From contig NZ_BAUX01000008.1 of the NCBI RefSeq assembly GCF_002897035.1, positions 124,001 through 188,000 of the forward strand: 64,000 nucleotides of DNA, read 5' to 3'. A program made the translations under genes and the position numbers. Under the pieces are notes generated by a model that made no database searches, was not told the origin of the DNA, and saw nothing but the letters and a program-made list of their open reading frames with translations. This document shows positions 1-8,020 of the stretch, piece by piece. The stretch comes from Methylopila sp. Yamaguchi. Lineage in GTDB: Bacteria; Pseudomonadota; Alphaproteobacteria; Rhizobiales; Methylopilaceae. Within the stretch, counting starts at the first letter, position 1. Each line of letters starts with the position of its first letter.

Positions 1-929
1 CGCCGCCGCCCGGCTTCGACGGGCCGGACATCGGCTCCCGCGGCAAGCCCGAGCACGACGTGCTCAAGGGCCTGAAGCTCCCGCACCTCACACCCGCGCC
101 GCGCCCGGGCGCTCAGCCGACGCCCGTGACGCCCACGCTGGAGGACCCGCCGGCGCCGGCCGTCGCGGCGCCCATCATCAAGCAGCCGCTCCACCTCGCG
201 GCGACCTTCGGCGACAAGGGCGCGAAGGTCCCGAACGGCGTGAAGTGGCGGGTGTTCACCGACCAGCCGGACGCGAACGGCGAGCATCTGATGGTCGCGG
301 AGTCCAACGACGCCGCCCCGCGGTTCGATCTCGATCCCGGCGGCTACGTGGTGCACGCGGTCTACGGTCTCGTCAGCACCGCGCGCTACGTCTCGGTCGC
401 TCCTGATCACCCGACCGACACCACGATGTCGCTGCCGGCCGGCGCGATCCGGCTTGCGGCCTTCGTCGGCGACGCCCGCGTGCCGCCGGACCGGGTCGGC
501 TTCACGCTCACCCGCAACGACGCCGGCGTCACGCGCACGGTCGCCGAAAACGTGCGGCCCGGGGCGCTGCTGCGCGTGCCCGCCGGCCAGTACCACGTGG
601 TTTCGGCCTATGGCGACGCCAACGCCATTGTCGAGGTCGACCTCGACGTCGCCGCCGGAAAGCTTGTCGAGGCGCAGGTGCACCACAAGGCCGCGCGGAT
701 GACGCTGCGGCTGGTCCGCGCCGCGGGCGGGGCCGAGGTGAAGAACACGTCCTGGACGGTGCTGACGCCCGGCGGCGACGTCATACGGGAGTCGATCGGC
801 CAGTTGCCCCCGATCGTGCTGTCGGAGGGCGACTACACCGCGATCGCCCGGCACGACGGCAAGATGTTCCAGCAGAACTTCTCGGTGCGCGCAGGCTTCG
901 ACGCGACCGTCGAACTCACGCTGAACTGA
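1..929 (+). CDS. Repeat-containing beta-rich protein, 5' truncated by window edge
   Basis: The reading frame is open from the first bases of the window (frame beginning at base 3) to a TGA at 927-929, so the true start lies upstream; the GTG at 60 is only the first in-window start codon. The visible ~309 residues begin proline-rich. They are followed by three similar segments of about 75 residues, each with a strand-rich pattern and a 'GxY/GQY ... A-Y/R-G' core (GGYVVHAVYG, GQYHVVSAYG, GDYTAIARHDG), ending in VELTLN. This looks like three tandem beta-sandwich modules of the kind found in envelope proteins. No catalytic motif is visible and I do not recognise the family. It converges on the patatin-like gene, with 9 bases between the stop codons. 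Confidence 0.7.
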   Translation, partial: PPPGFDGPDIGSRGKPEHDVLKGLKLPHLTPAPRPGAQPTPVTPTLEDPPAPAVAAPIIKQPLHLAATFGDKGAKVPNGVKWRVFTDQPDANGEHLMVAESNDAAPRFDLDPGGYVVHAVYGLVSTARYVSVAPDHPTDTTMSLPAGAIRLAAFVGDARVPPDRVGFTLTRNDAGVTRTVAENVRPGALLRVPAGQYHVVSAYGDANAIVEVDLDVAAGKLVEAQVHHKAARMTLRLVRAAGGAEVKNTSWTVLTPGGDVIRESIGQLPPIVLSEGDYTAIARHDGKMFQQNFSVRAGFDATVELTLN

Positions 930-938
930 GGCGTCCCT

Positions 939-1946
939 TCAGGCGAAGGCCCGCAGCGCGTCGCGAATGGCGTCGAGCGAGCGTTCCGCGGCTTCCGCGC
1001 CGAGCCGGATCGCCTCCTCCGCCCGGTGGAACTCGAACAAGCCGATGCCGCTCAGCCGCGGACCGATCATGACGTCCGGCGGGTCGCCGGCGAGCCGCGA
1101 CCGTGAGATGCGATCCTGCGTGATGTTGTAGGCCTGAACCATCACCCGCGCGATGCCGGGAGCGTCCGGCGCGCGGTCGGCGGCCGGCGGCGGCGTCCCT
1201 TCCTTCGAGCGATTGCGGCGCAAGCGCAGACGCCGACGCGCCCGCGTCACGCCCGCCGCCACCGCGTCGTCGCCTTCGGTCGCCTCATAGGTCTGGATGA
1301 CGGCCCCATGGGGCGAAATCTCGGACTGCAGCCCGACGGCGACCACGACCCGCCCGCCGAGGGCGCGGGCGGCGGAAACCGGGACGGGATTCACCAGCGC
1401 CCCGTCCATCAGCCAGCGCCCCCCGACTCGCACAGGTTCGAACACGCCGGGCAAGGCGTAGGAGGCCCGCAGCGCCAGCGCGAGATCGCCCCGACCGAGC
1501 CAGACCTCGTGGCCCGTGCCGTATTCGGTCGAGATCGCCACGAAGCGTGCGGCGAGGTCTTCGATCCGGGTTTCGCCGAGCTGGGATTCAAGTTGCGCGC
1601 GGAGCTTGCCGCCGCCGATGAGGCCGGCCCCCGCGAGGCTGACGTCGAGCACGCCGAACATCCGCCGCCGGGTGAGCGAACGCGCCCAGGCCTCGAGATC
1701 GTCCAGCCGGCCCGCGGCCCAGCACCCGCCGACCACGGCGCCGATGGACGTGCCGGCGATAATGTCGGGCCGAATGCCCGCGGCCTCCAACGTGCGCAGA
1801 ACGCCGATGTGCGACCAGCCGCGCGCCGCGCCGCCGCCGAGAGCGAGCGCCAGCGACGGCGGACGCGGCGCGTCGGGCTCGCGGGAGTCAGCCTGCTCCG
1901 TCGCGGCGATCGACGGGTGGCGGCGAAAGGGGAGGCTGGGAAACAC
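939..1946 (-). CDS. Patatin-like phospholipase, RssA family
   Basis: A 335-residue serine hydrolase of the bacterial patatin family (acyl hydrolase with a Ser-Asp dyad). Visible motifs are the oxyanion loop GGGAARG near residues 37-43, the nucleophile elbow GTSIG with Ser67, and the acid DGALVNP with Asp181. The N-terminal 30 residues are polar and proline-rich, with no signal peptide, which suggests a cytosolic or peripheral membrane enzyme. The start is a GTG with GGAG about 10 bases upstream; there is no ATG before the patatin core. Just after the Asp motif lies a basic insert (about residues 235-250) rich in Arg. The family assignment is firm, the substrate unknown. Confidence 0.88.
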   Translation of the reverse strand: MFPSLPFRRHPSIAATEQADSREPDAPRPPSLALALGGGAARGWSHIGVLRTLEAAGIRPDIIAGTSIGAVVGGCWAAGRLDDLEAWARSLTRRRMFGVLDVSLAGAGLIGGGKLRAQLESQLGETRIEDLAARFVAISTEYGTGHEVWLGRGDLALALRASYALPGVFEPVRVGGRWLMDGALVNPVPVSAARALGGRVVVAVGLQSEISPHGAVIQTYEATEGDDAVAAGVTRARRRLRLRRNRSKEGTPPPAADRAPDAPGIARVMVQAYNITQDRISRSRLAGDPPDVMIGPRLSGIGLFEFHRAEEAIRLGAEAAERSLDAIRDALRAFA

Positions 1947-2031
1947 CAGCGGGGCACTCCGTCACGAACGGCCGGACGTCCGCCGGCGGGCGCTCCATAG
2001 GACATCCGTGCGACGACTTCGCGTCGCCCGG

Positions 2032-2496
2032 TCAACCCGCCTTGTACGTCTCCGCCGGGTCGAACAGGCGCGCGTCGTCCACGGGCGTCAACGCGGCGCC
2101 CAGCGCGCCCGGCCCTGTCGGCGCCGCCCGGTAGAAGCACGATTTGCGTCCGGTGTGGCAGGCCGCGCCGGTGCCGGCCACGCGGACGCGGAGCCACAGC
2201 GCGTCCTGGTCGCAGTCTACCCTGAGCTCGACGACCGCCATCTCGTGGCCCGAGGTCTCGCCCTTCCGCCACAACGCCCCGCGCGACCGCGACCAGAAGT
2301 GCGCGACGCCGGTCTCGACCGTCGCCTTAAGCGCCTCGGCGTTCATGTAGGCGAACATCAGCACGCCGCCGGCGTCCGCATCCGTGACGATCGCGGCGAT
2401 CAGCCCGTCGCGGTCAAACTTCGGCGCGAAGGCGAGCCCCTCCTCAACCTCGTGGTGGGAGCCGCGGGCGGCGAAAGCAGCGGGAGCGTCGGTCAC
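2032..2496 (-). CDS. hisI: Phosphoribosyl-AMP cyclohydrolase
   Basis: HisI opens the adenine ring of phosphoribosyl-AMP, the third step of histidine biosynthesis. The 154-residue protein carries the whole monofunctional family core: the FAYMNAEAL segment, the [16 protein letters not shown] active-site stretch, the acidic DCDQD metal site, and the [12 protein letters not shown] cysteine motif. It is a stand-alone HisI without a fused HisE phosphohydrolase domain, as is common in Alphaproteobacteria. The start is a GTG at 2496; the ATG slightly upstream is out of frame. It lies 87 bases downstream of folE on the same strand, and no other his gene is in the window. Confidence 0.95.
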   Translation of the reverse strand: MTDAPAAFAARGSHHEVEEGLAFAPKFDRDGLIAAIVTDADAGGVLMFAYMNAEALKATVETGVAHFWSRSRGALWRKGETSGHEMAVVELRVDCDQDALWLRVRVAGTGAACHTGRKSCFYRAAPTGPGALGAALTPVDDARLFDPAETYKAG

Positions 2497-2583
2497 GGTC
2501 GAGGGTCCATGCGCCGCTCCGGGCGACGAGCGCCCGGGCGAGATGACGAGACTGTGGATGAGAGCCGCGGCGCGCGGCCGTCG

Positions 2584-3234
2584 TCAGCGTGGGGCGTGAG
2601 CGGCGCGCACCAGCGTGATGAAGCGCACCTGCTCCGCCGGATCGTCGCGGAACACGCCGGTGAACTGCGTCGTCACCGTCGATACGCCCTGCTTCTGGAT
2701 TCCGCGCATCGCCATGCACATGTGCTCGCCCTCGATCATGACGGCCACGCCGCGGGGCTTCAGGTGCTCGTCGATCGCCTCGGTGATCTGAGCCGTCAGG
2801 GCCTCCTGGGTCTGGAGGCGACGGGCGAAGGTGTCGATCACCCGCGCGATTTTCGAAAGGCCCACCACGCCGTTCGACGGGTAATAGGCGACATGGGCCT
2901 TGCCGTAGAACGGCACCATGTGGTGCTCGCAGTGAGAGAAGTACGGGATGTCGCGCAGCACGACCATGTCGTCGTAGCCCTGGACCTCCTCGAAAACGCG
3001 CTCGAGACTGTCAGCCGCCTTCTCGGCGTAGCCTCCGAACAGTTCGGCGTAGGCCTTCACCACGCGCTTCGGGGTGTCGATGAGGCCTTCGCGCGCCGGA
3101 TCGTCGCCGGCCCAAGCGATAAGCGTGCGCACCGCAGCCTCGGCCTCTTCCCGCGTCGGCTTGCGGGTGGTCTGGTGACCTTTGGGGGCGGGGATCGGAA
3201 CGCGGGCAAACGGGTGCTGAACGACAGCGTCCAT
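2584..3234 (-). CDS. folE: GTP cyclohydrolase I
   Basis: Converts GTP to 7,8-dihydroneopterin triphosphate, the first step to folate (and queuosine precursors). The 216-residue protein has the family core: the [13 protein letters not shown] segment, the zinc and substrate site [22 protein letters not shown], and the C-terminal ligand stretch with [12 protein letters not shown] chose the ATG at 3234, which has AGAGGAAG six bases upstream. The open frame runs on to 3342, but that stretch is the structured leader, not protein. Its divergent neighbour is the IscU-like gene. The leader with two abutting hairpins ending at the ribosome binding site suggests translational control (see separate entry). 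Confidence 0.96.
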   Translation of the reverse strand: MDAVVQHPFARVPIPAPKGHQTTRKPTREEAEAAVRTLIAWAGDDPAREGLIDTPKRVVKAYAELFGGYAEKAADSLERVFEEVQGYDDMVVLRDIPYFSHCEHHMVPFYGKAHVAYYPSNGVVGLSKIARVIDTFARRLQTQEALTAQITEAIDEHLKPRGVAVMIEGEHMCMAMRGIQKQGVSTVTTQFTGVFRDDPAEQVRFITLVRAAHAPR

Positions 3235-3292
3235 GAGCTTCCTCTTGCCGGGGCCACACGACGGCCCCGCTACGCAGCGCGGAGATGCGTAG
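3235..3292 (-). promoter_or_regulatory. Structured folE leader, candidate THF-II (folE-motif) riboswitch
   Basis: Read on the minus strand, two perfect 7-bp hairpins abut directly. CTACGCA pairs with TGCGTAG across a 9-base loop (3292-3270), and CGGGGCC pairs with GGCCCCG across a 7-base loop (3269-3249). Immediately after comes GCAAGAGGAAGCTC with the folE ribosome binding site, then the ATG. Alphaproteobacterial folE genes are known to carry the THF-II riboswitch in this position. The placement and the folding are seen in the sequence. Identity with the THF-II consensus is inferred, because I cannot run the covariance model. Confidence 0.45.
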
Positions 3293-3437
3293 ACCATAGC
3301 ACGACGAAACGACAGCTTGCTGCCTCTTTCGCCGGCTCGCATGGCGAGCGTCTCCCTGGATCGCTATATAGTCGATCGGCGCTCAGGGACAATCGAGCCA
3401 ATCCGCGCATCCTGGTCGACGTAAGGGCTGGTCAGCC

Positions 3438-3875
3438 ATGTTGGACGACATCTACAACCGCCGCATCCTCGAGCTTGCGGCCGAAATTCCGCGCATCGGC
3501 CGCCTGCCCGCGCCGGACGCGACCGCAACCGCGCACTCCAAGCTCTGCGGTTCGACCGTCACCATCGACCTCGCCTATGACGGCGAACGCGTCACGGACT
3601 TCGCGCACGAAGTGCGCGCCTGCGCGCTCGGCCAGGCCTCGTCCTCGATCATGGCGCGCACCGTCGTCGGCCGCACCGCCCAGGAGCTTCGGGAGGTGCG
3701 CGAGGCCATGCGCCGGATGCTGAAGGAGGGCGCTCCCGCCCCCGAGGGCGTCTGGGAGGATCTCAAGGTTCTCGAGCCCGTCCGCGAGTACAAGGCCCGG
3801 CACGCCTCGACGCTGCTCACCTTCGACGCCGTGGTCGACGCGCTGGACCAGATCGAGTCGAAGCGGGCGGCGTGA
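3438..3875 (+). CDS. IscU/NifU-N-like iron-sulfur scaffold protein, third cysteine missing
   Basis: A 145-residue protein of the IscU/SufU/NifU N-terminal family, which assembles Fe-S clusters on three cysteines. Aligned by eye to IscU, the first ligand is kept in KLCGST and the second in RACALGQASSSI. The third IscU motif (HCS) appears as RHAS, so that cysteine is alanine, and the Asp after the first CG is Ser. It may therefore transfer or sense clusters rather than build them in the classical way, or use another ligand. The ATG at 3438 follows AAGG. It starts a tight rightward run with kptA (4-base gap) and yidD. Confidence 0.85.
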   Translation: MLDDIYNRRILELAAEIPRIGRLPAPDATATAHSKLCGSTVTIDLAYDGERVTDFAHEVRACALGQASSSIMARTVVGRTAQELREVREAMRRMLKEGAPAPEGVWEDLKVLEPVREYKARHASTLLTFDAVVDALDQIESKRAA

Positions 3876-3879
3876 GCGA

Positions 3880-4428
3880 ATGGCGCTCAGTAAACACCAT
3901 GTGGGCGTCAGCAAGTTCGTCAGTCTGGCGCTTCGCCACGATCCCGCAGCGGCGGGGATCACATTGGACCCGCAAGGCTGGGCGTCGCTGGACGCGTTGA
4001 TCGACGGGGCCGGTAAAGCTGGCGTCGGGCTGGACCTTGCGACGCTTGCGGTCATCATTGCGGAGTCGGACAAGGCTCGGTTCGAGGTTTCGAACGATGG
4101 CGCTCGTATCCGCGCGGTGCACGGCCACAGCGTCGACGTCGAGGCCCATGGCGCCTCGGAGACGCCTCCCGACCTCCTGTGGCACGGGACCGCAGAACGC
4201 TTTCTCCCAGCCATTCTGGCCGAAGGGCTGAAGTCGGGCGCGCGGCGCTTTGTGCATCTCTCAGAGACCGCAGAGATGGCGCGCGAGGTCGGCGCCCGAC
4301 ATGGACGACCGGCCGTCCTGACAGTAAACGCCGCCGATATGGCAGCCGAGGGCTTCGCGTTCTATCGGTCGTCCAGCGGCGTCTGGCTCACTCCTGCGGT
4401 CCCTCCACGATTCCTCGCGCAGGCTTGA
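3880..4428 (+). CDS. kptA: RNA 2'-phosphotransferase, KptA/Tpt1 family
   Basis: KptA/Tpt1 moves an internal RNA 2'-phosphate to NAD+, giving ADP-ribose 1'',2''-cyclic phosphate; in eukaryotes it finishes tRNA splicing. The 182-residue protein spans the family: the N-terminal winged-helix part with LALRHDP (Arg19, His20) and GWASLDALI, then the ADP-ribosyltransferase-like part with LWHGT, RRFVHLS, and YRSSSGVWLT near the C-terminus. These give the expected Arg/His catalytic set. The role in bacteria, which lack such introns, is unresolved. Codon use (AGT, AAA, CAC CAT near the start) looks less GC-biased than its neighbours, hinting at acquisition. It lies between the scaffold gene and yidD with gaps of 4 and 5 bases. 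Confidence 0.93.
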   Translation: MALSKHHVGVSKFVSLALRHDPAAAGITLDPQGWASLDALIDGAGKAGVGLDLATLAVIIAESDKARFEVSNDGARIRAVHGHSVDVEAHGASETPPDLLWHGTAERFLPAILAEGLKSGARRFVHLSETAEMAREVGARHGRPAVLTVNAADMAAEGFAFYRSSSGVWLTPAVPPRFLAQA

Positions 4429-4433
4429 GGCAG

Positions 4434-4772
4434 GTGACGCCTCGCCTCTCCCTGCGCTCTCCTCTCGCCTCGGCGCTCCGTCTCCCCATCCTCGCCTATC
4501 GCTACTCGCTGTCGCTGCTGATCGGCCGGCAGTGCCGCTACCTGCCGACCTGCTCCGAATTCGCCGACGAGGCCTTGGCGCGCCACGGGGCCTGGGCCGG
4601 AGGCTGGATGGCGGCGGGGCGGATCTGCCGCTGTCACCCCTGGGGCGGCGACGGCTTCGATCCCGTGCCGCGCGCGTTGCCTTCGGACGCGGCGTGGTCT
4701 AGGCCGTGGCGCTACGCGCGCCGAGCGAAAATCCGCTGCGAGCGCGCGCCCGACGCCGGCGACGCCGCCTGA
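4434..4772 (+). CDS. yidD: Membrane protein insertion efficiency factor YidD
   Basis: A small (112-residue) peripheral inner-membrane protein that helps YidC insert membrane proteins. Its signature is plain: an amphipathic N-terminal helix (LPILAYRYSLS), then CRYLPTCSEFADEAL, and CHPWGGDGFDPVP, with the three conserved cysteines. I chose the GTG at 4434 with GAGG just upstream. The frame is open much further 5' but that stretch overlaps kptA in another frame. The gene is 5 bases after kptA and 68 before thrS. Its arginine-rich tail after DPVP is typical of alphaproteobacterial members. Confidence 0.92.
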   Translation: MTPRLSLRSPLASALRLPILAYRYSLSLLIGRQCRYLPTCSEFADEALARHGAWAGGWMAAGRICRCHPWGGDGFDPVPRALPSDAAWSRPWRYARRAKIRCERAPDAGDAA

Positions 4773-4840
4773 CAGCGGCCGCGGGCGACCTTCCCCACAC
4801 GCTTACCTGCACTCGTAGGCAGAACTGAGCGGAGACCGAC

Positions 4841-6853
4841 ATGCCTCTCGTCACTTTCCCCGACGGCGCCCAGAAATCCTATGACGCCGGCGTCACCGGC
4901 GCCGACATCGCAGGCCAGATCTCGAAGTCGCTGCTGAAGCGCACTGTCGCCATGGCTCTCGACGGCGTGGTCGTGGACCTCGCCGACCCGATCGAGCGCG
5001 ACGCGAAGATCGAGTTCCTGAGCCGCGAGGACCCGCGCGCGCTGGAGCTCATCCGCCACGACTGCGCGCACGTGCTGGCCGAAGCGGTGCAGACGCTGTG
5101 GCCGCAGACGCAGGTGACGATCGGGCCGGTAATCGAGAACGGCTTCTACTACGACTTCGCGCGGGCTGAGCCGTTCTCGACCGAGGACCTCGCCGCGATC
5201 GAGGCCGAGATGCGCAAGATCATCGCGCGCGACCGGCCCTTCACGAAAGAAATTTGGTCGCGCGACCAGGCCAAGGCGTTCTTCCGCGACAAGGGCGAGA
5301 CCTTCAAGGTCGAGCTGGTCGACGCGATCCCCGAGGACCAGTCGCTGAAGATGTACGCCCAGGGCGAGTGGAAGGACCTCTGCCGCGGGCCGCACATGAC
5401 CTCCACGGGCAAGGTGGGCGAGGCCTTCAAGCTGATGAAGGTCGCGGGCGCCTATTGGCGCGGCGACTCGAACAACCCGATGCTCCAGCGCATCTACGGC
5501 ACGGCCTTCCCGGACCGGGCGGCGCTCGACGCCTATCTCCACATGCTGGAGGAGGCGGAGAAGCGCGACCACCGGCGCCTCGGCCGCGAGATGGACCTCT
5601 TCCACTTCCAGGAGGAAGGCCCCGGGACGGTGTTCTGGCACCCCAAGGGCTGGACGCTGTTCCAGGCCCTCATCGACTACTCCCGTCGCCAGCAGAAGGC
5701 GAAGGGCTTCGTCGAGGTCAACACGCCGCAGATCCTCGATCATTCCCTCTGGCAGACCTCCGGCCACTGGGACTGGTACCGGGAGAACATGTTCGTCACG
5801 CAGACCGAGGACGAGCGCGTCTTCGCGATCAAGCCGATGAACTGCCCCGGCCACGTGCAGATCTTCAAGCATGGCCTGAGGAGCTACCGCGAACTGCCGA
5901 TCCGCATGGGCGAATTCGGGATGGTGCACCGCTACGAGCCGTCCGGCGCGCTGCACGGCATGATGCGGGTGCGCGCCTTCACGCAGGACGACAGCCACAC
6001 GTTCTGCACCGACGAGCAGTTCATGGCCGAGACGCTCATGCTCAACGAGCTGATCCTCGACATGTACGCCGACTTCGGCTTCGACAGGATTGTGCTGAAG
6101 CTCTCGACGCGGCCCGAGAAGCGGGTCGGCTCCGACGCGCTCTGGGACCGCGCCGAGCAGGTGATGGGCGACGCGCTCGAGACGATCTCGGAACGCTACG
6201 GCAACCGAGTGACGACCGCGATTAACCCTGGCGAGGGCGCATTTTACGGGCCGAAGTTCGAGTATGTGCTGCGCGACGCCATCGGCCGCGACTGGCAGTG
6301 CGGCACCATCCAGGTCGACTTCAACCTGCCGGAGCGTTTCGGCGCGTTCTTCATCGGCGCGGACGGCGAGAAGCACCATCCCGTGATGATCCACCGCGCG
6401 ATCTTCGGCTCGCTCGAGCGCTTCACGGGCATCCTGATCGAGCACTACGCCGGGCACTTCCCGCTCTGGCTGGCGCCCACGCAGGCGGTGGTCGCGACCA
6501 TCACCTCCGAGGCCGACGCCTACGCCGCGGAGGTCGCGGCGGAGCTGCGCCGCGCCGGCCTGCGGGTCGAGCTCGACCTGCGCAACGAGAAGATCAACTA
6601 CAAGGTCCGCGAGCACTCCCTGACCAAGACGCCGGCGCTCGTCGTCGTGGGCAAGAAGGAGGCGGAGACCCGTTCGGTCTCGATCCGCCGGCTCGGCAGC
6701 CAGGGCCAGACGGGCATGTCGCTCGGCGAGGCCGTCGCCTTGCTCGCCGAGGAGGCGACCCCGCCGGACCTGAAGCGCGCCGGCATGGAGACCGCGTCCG
6801 CGCCTGCGATCGGCAAGCTGCCGGACGCGGCCGGGCAACTGCTCGACCTCTGA
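4841..6853 (+). CDS. thrS: Threonyl-tRNA synthetase
   Basis: A full-length (670-residue) class II synthetase charging tRNA-Thr. In order: N-terminal TGS domain (about 1-63), editing domain with HDCAH (HxxxH) near residue 75 and DLCRGPH carrying the editing cysteine, catalytic core with motif 2 region, and C-terminal anticodon domain from about residue 545. The zinc ligands are visible as MNCPGH, DDSHTFC and [13 protein letters not shown]. Both editing and synthetic sites look intact. The start ATG at 4841 follows GCGGAG. No T-box or threonine-operator-like structure was seen in the 68-base gap upstream. Confidence 0.98.
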   Translation: MPLVTFPDGAQKSYDAGVTGADIAGQISKSLLKRTVAMALDGVVVDLADPIERDAKIEFLSREDPRALELIRHDCAHVLAEAVQTLWPQTQVTIGPVIENGFYYDFARAEPFSTEDLAAIEAEMRKIIARDRPFTKEIWSRDQAKAFFRDKGETFKVELVDAIPEDQSLKMYAQGEWKDLCRGPHMTSTGKVGEAFKLMKVAGAYWRGDSNNPMLQRIYGTAFPDRAALDAYLHMLEEAEKRDHRRLGREMDLFHFQEEGPGTVFWHPKGWTLFQALIDYSRRQQKAKGFVEVNTPQILDHSLWQTSGHWDWYRENMFVTQTEDERVFAIKPMNCPGHVQIFKHGLRSYRELPIRMGEFGMVHRYEPSGALHGMMRVRAFTQDDSHTFCTDEQFMAETLMLNELILDMYADFGFDRIVLKLSTRPEKRVGSDALWDRAEQVMGDALETISERYGNRVTTAINPGEGAFYGPKFEYVLRDAIGRDWQCGTIQVDFNLPERFGAFFIGADGEKHHPVMIHRAIFGSLERFTGILIEHYAGHFPLWLAPTQAVVATITSEADAYAAEVAAELRRAGLRVELDLRNEKINYKVREHSLTKTPALVVVGKKEAETRSVSIRRLGSQGQTGMSLGEAVALLAEEATPPDLKRAGMETASAPAIGKLPDAAGQLLDL

Positions 6854-6896
6854 CGAAACGGCGGGGGCGGCCACCCGTCGATCGAGAGCGGCGCCG

Positions 6897-7958
6897 ATGC
6901 CCGCCTCCGCCCCCCGCCTCTGGGCGCTCCTCCCCAAGCATCGCGGCGACGCGCGCATGGTGGAGGCCGCGGCCGCGGCGAGCGGGCTCGACGTCGTCGT
7001 CAAGCGCCTCGTCTTCAACCCCTCGGGCTGGCTGCTCAACCTGCGCAGCCAGGGCTCTCTGTTCTCGGTGAAGGCGGCCGCTCGCGCGCAGCTGACGCCG
7101 CCCTGGCCCGATGTCGTGCTGACGGCCGGCAAGCGCTCGGTTCCCGTCGCGCTATGGATCCGCGCGGCGTCCGGCGGCCGCACGCGGCTGGCCCATTTCG
7201 GCCGTCCCTCCGCGCCGCTCGGTTGGTTCGACCTCGTGGTGACCACGCCGCAGTACGGGTTGCCGTCTCGCGCCAACGTGCTGGTCCAGCGCTTTCCGCC
7301 GACGGCTCCGCCTGAAGCGTTGCCCCCGGTTCCCCCCGATATCGTCGCCCTACCCCGCCCGCGGCTGATGGCGATCGCCGGCGGCGACGCCGACCCGCAG
7401 CGGCTCGACGCCGACGCCGCCCGCCGGTTCGCGGCGGACGCCATGGCGCGCGCGACGGCGAGCGGCGGCTCCGTGCTCGCGGCCACCTCGCCGCGCACGT
7501 CGCCGGCGGCGGTCGCCGCGCTGAAGGAGACCTTCGCGACCGCGCCGGTCCCGGCGCGCCTTGCGATCTATGGCGAGGGCGCGGACGACTACCGCGCCTT
7601 CCTGGCGGCCGCCGACGCTTTCCTCGTCACCGACGACAGCGCGTCGATGATCGCCGAGGCGGCAATGCGCGGCGCGCCGGTCGCGCTGTTTCCCCTGCCG
7701 CGGCGGCCTGGCCCGACTCTACGCGCCTACGGCGCCGTTGAGGCCGTGGCGCGCCGGACCCGGACCGGAACGCAGGCGCTGAACGCGGCGATCGGTTGGG
7801 GGCTGGTGCGAGGCAACCGCGACATCGACCTCTTCGTGCAAGCGCTGGCGAAAGACGGCCTGCTCGACGGCGGCCCGCGCGCCGCCGAGGTCGCGGCGGC
7901 CGAACTCGCCGAGGTGGGCGCCCAGGTGCGCCGCCTCGCGCACGCCGATCACGCCTGA
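6897..7958 (+). CDS. ELM1/GtrOC1 family protein (DUF1022), GT-B-like
   Basis: A 353-residue member of the family that includes plant mitochondrial fission protein ELM1 and bacterial GtrOC1-type proteins. Recognisable blocks are PKHRGDARMVEAAAAASG near the N-terminus, PWPDVVLTAGKRSVPVALW, the HFGRPSAPLGWFDLVVTTPQYGLP block, and the C-terminal AFLVTDDSASMIAEA nucleotide-sugar-like motif. The fold resembles GT-B glycosyltransferases, and bacterial members are thought to act in envelope glycan metabolism, though no reaction is established. It follows thrS by 43 bases. The next gene on the same strand starts 62 bases later, after a 7-bp hairpin (7990-8007). Confidence 0.85.
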   Translation: MPASAPRLWALLPKHRGDARMVEAAAAASGLDVVVKRLVFNPSGWLLNLRSQGSLFSVKAAARAQLTPPWPDVVLTAGKRSVPVALWIRAASGGRTRLAHFGRPSAPLGWFDLVVTTPQYGLPSRANVLVQRFPPTAPPEALPPVPPDIVALPRPRLMAIAGGDADPQRLDADAARRFAADAMARATASGGSVLAATSPRTSPAAVAALKETFATAPVPARLAIYGEGADDYRAFLAAADAFLVTDDSASMIAEAAMRGAPVALFPLPRRPGPTLRAYGAVEAVARRTRTGTQALNAAIGWGLVRGNRDIDLFVQALAKDGLLDGGPRAAEVAAAELAEVGAQVRRLAHADHA

Positions 7959-7989
7959 TCGTCATCGCAGCGTCAGGGCGGCGTCGCTG

Positions 7990-8007
7990 CCGCGTCATCC
8001 GACGCGG
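7990..8007 (+). other. Short perfect hairpin between ELM1-like gene and ATP-grasp gene
   Basis: CCGCGTC, a 4-base ATCC loop and GACGCGG form a perfect 7-bp stem 14 bases before the ATP-grasp start at 8021. There is no T-run, so it is not a normal intrinsic terminator. It could influence translation of the downstream gene or separate it from the ELM1-like gene. This is only a structural observation. Confidence 0.35.
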
Positions 8008-8020
8008 CTAGCGTCACGCC

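Noticed and set aside
1516-3723. 735-codon plus-strand frame over patatin, hisI and folE
   Set aside because: It is antisense to three recognised genes and has shadow-frame composition rich in Arg and Ala.
4712-7498. 928-codon open frame on the minus strand opposite thrS and the ELM1-like gene
   Set aside because: It lies antisense to two clear genes, has the His/Arg/Ala-rich composition typical of GC-driven shadow frames, and shows no domain.
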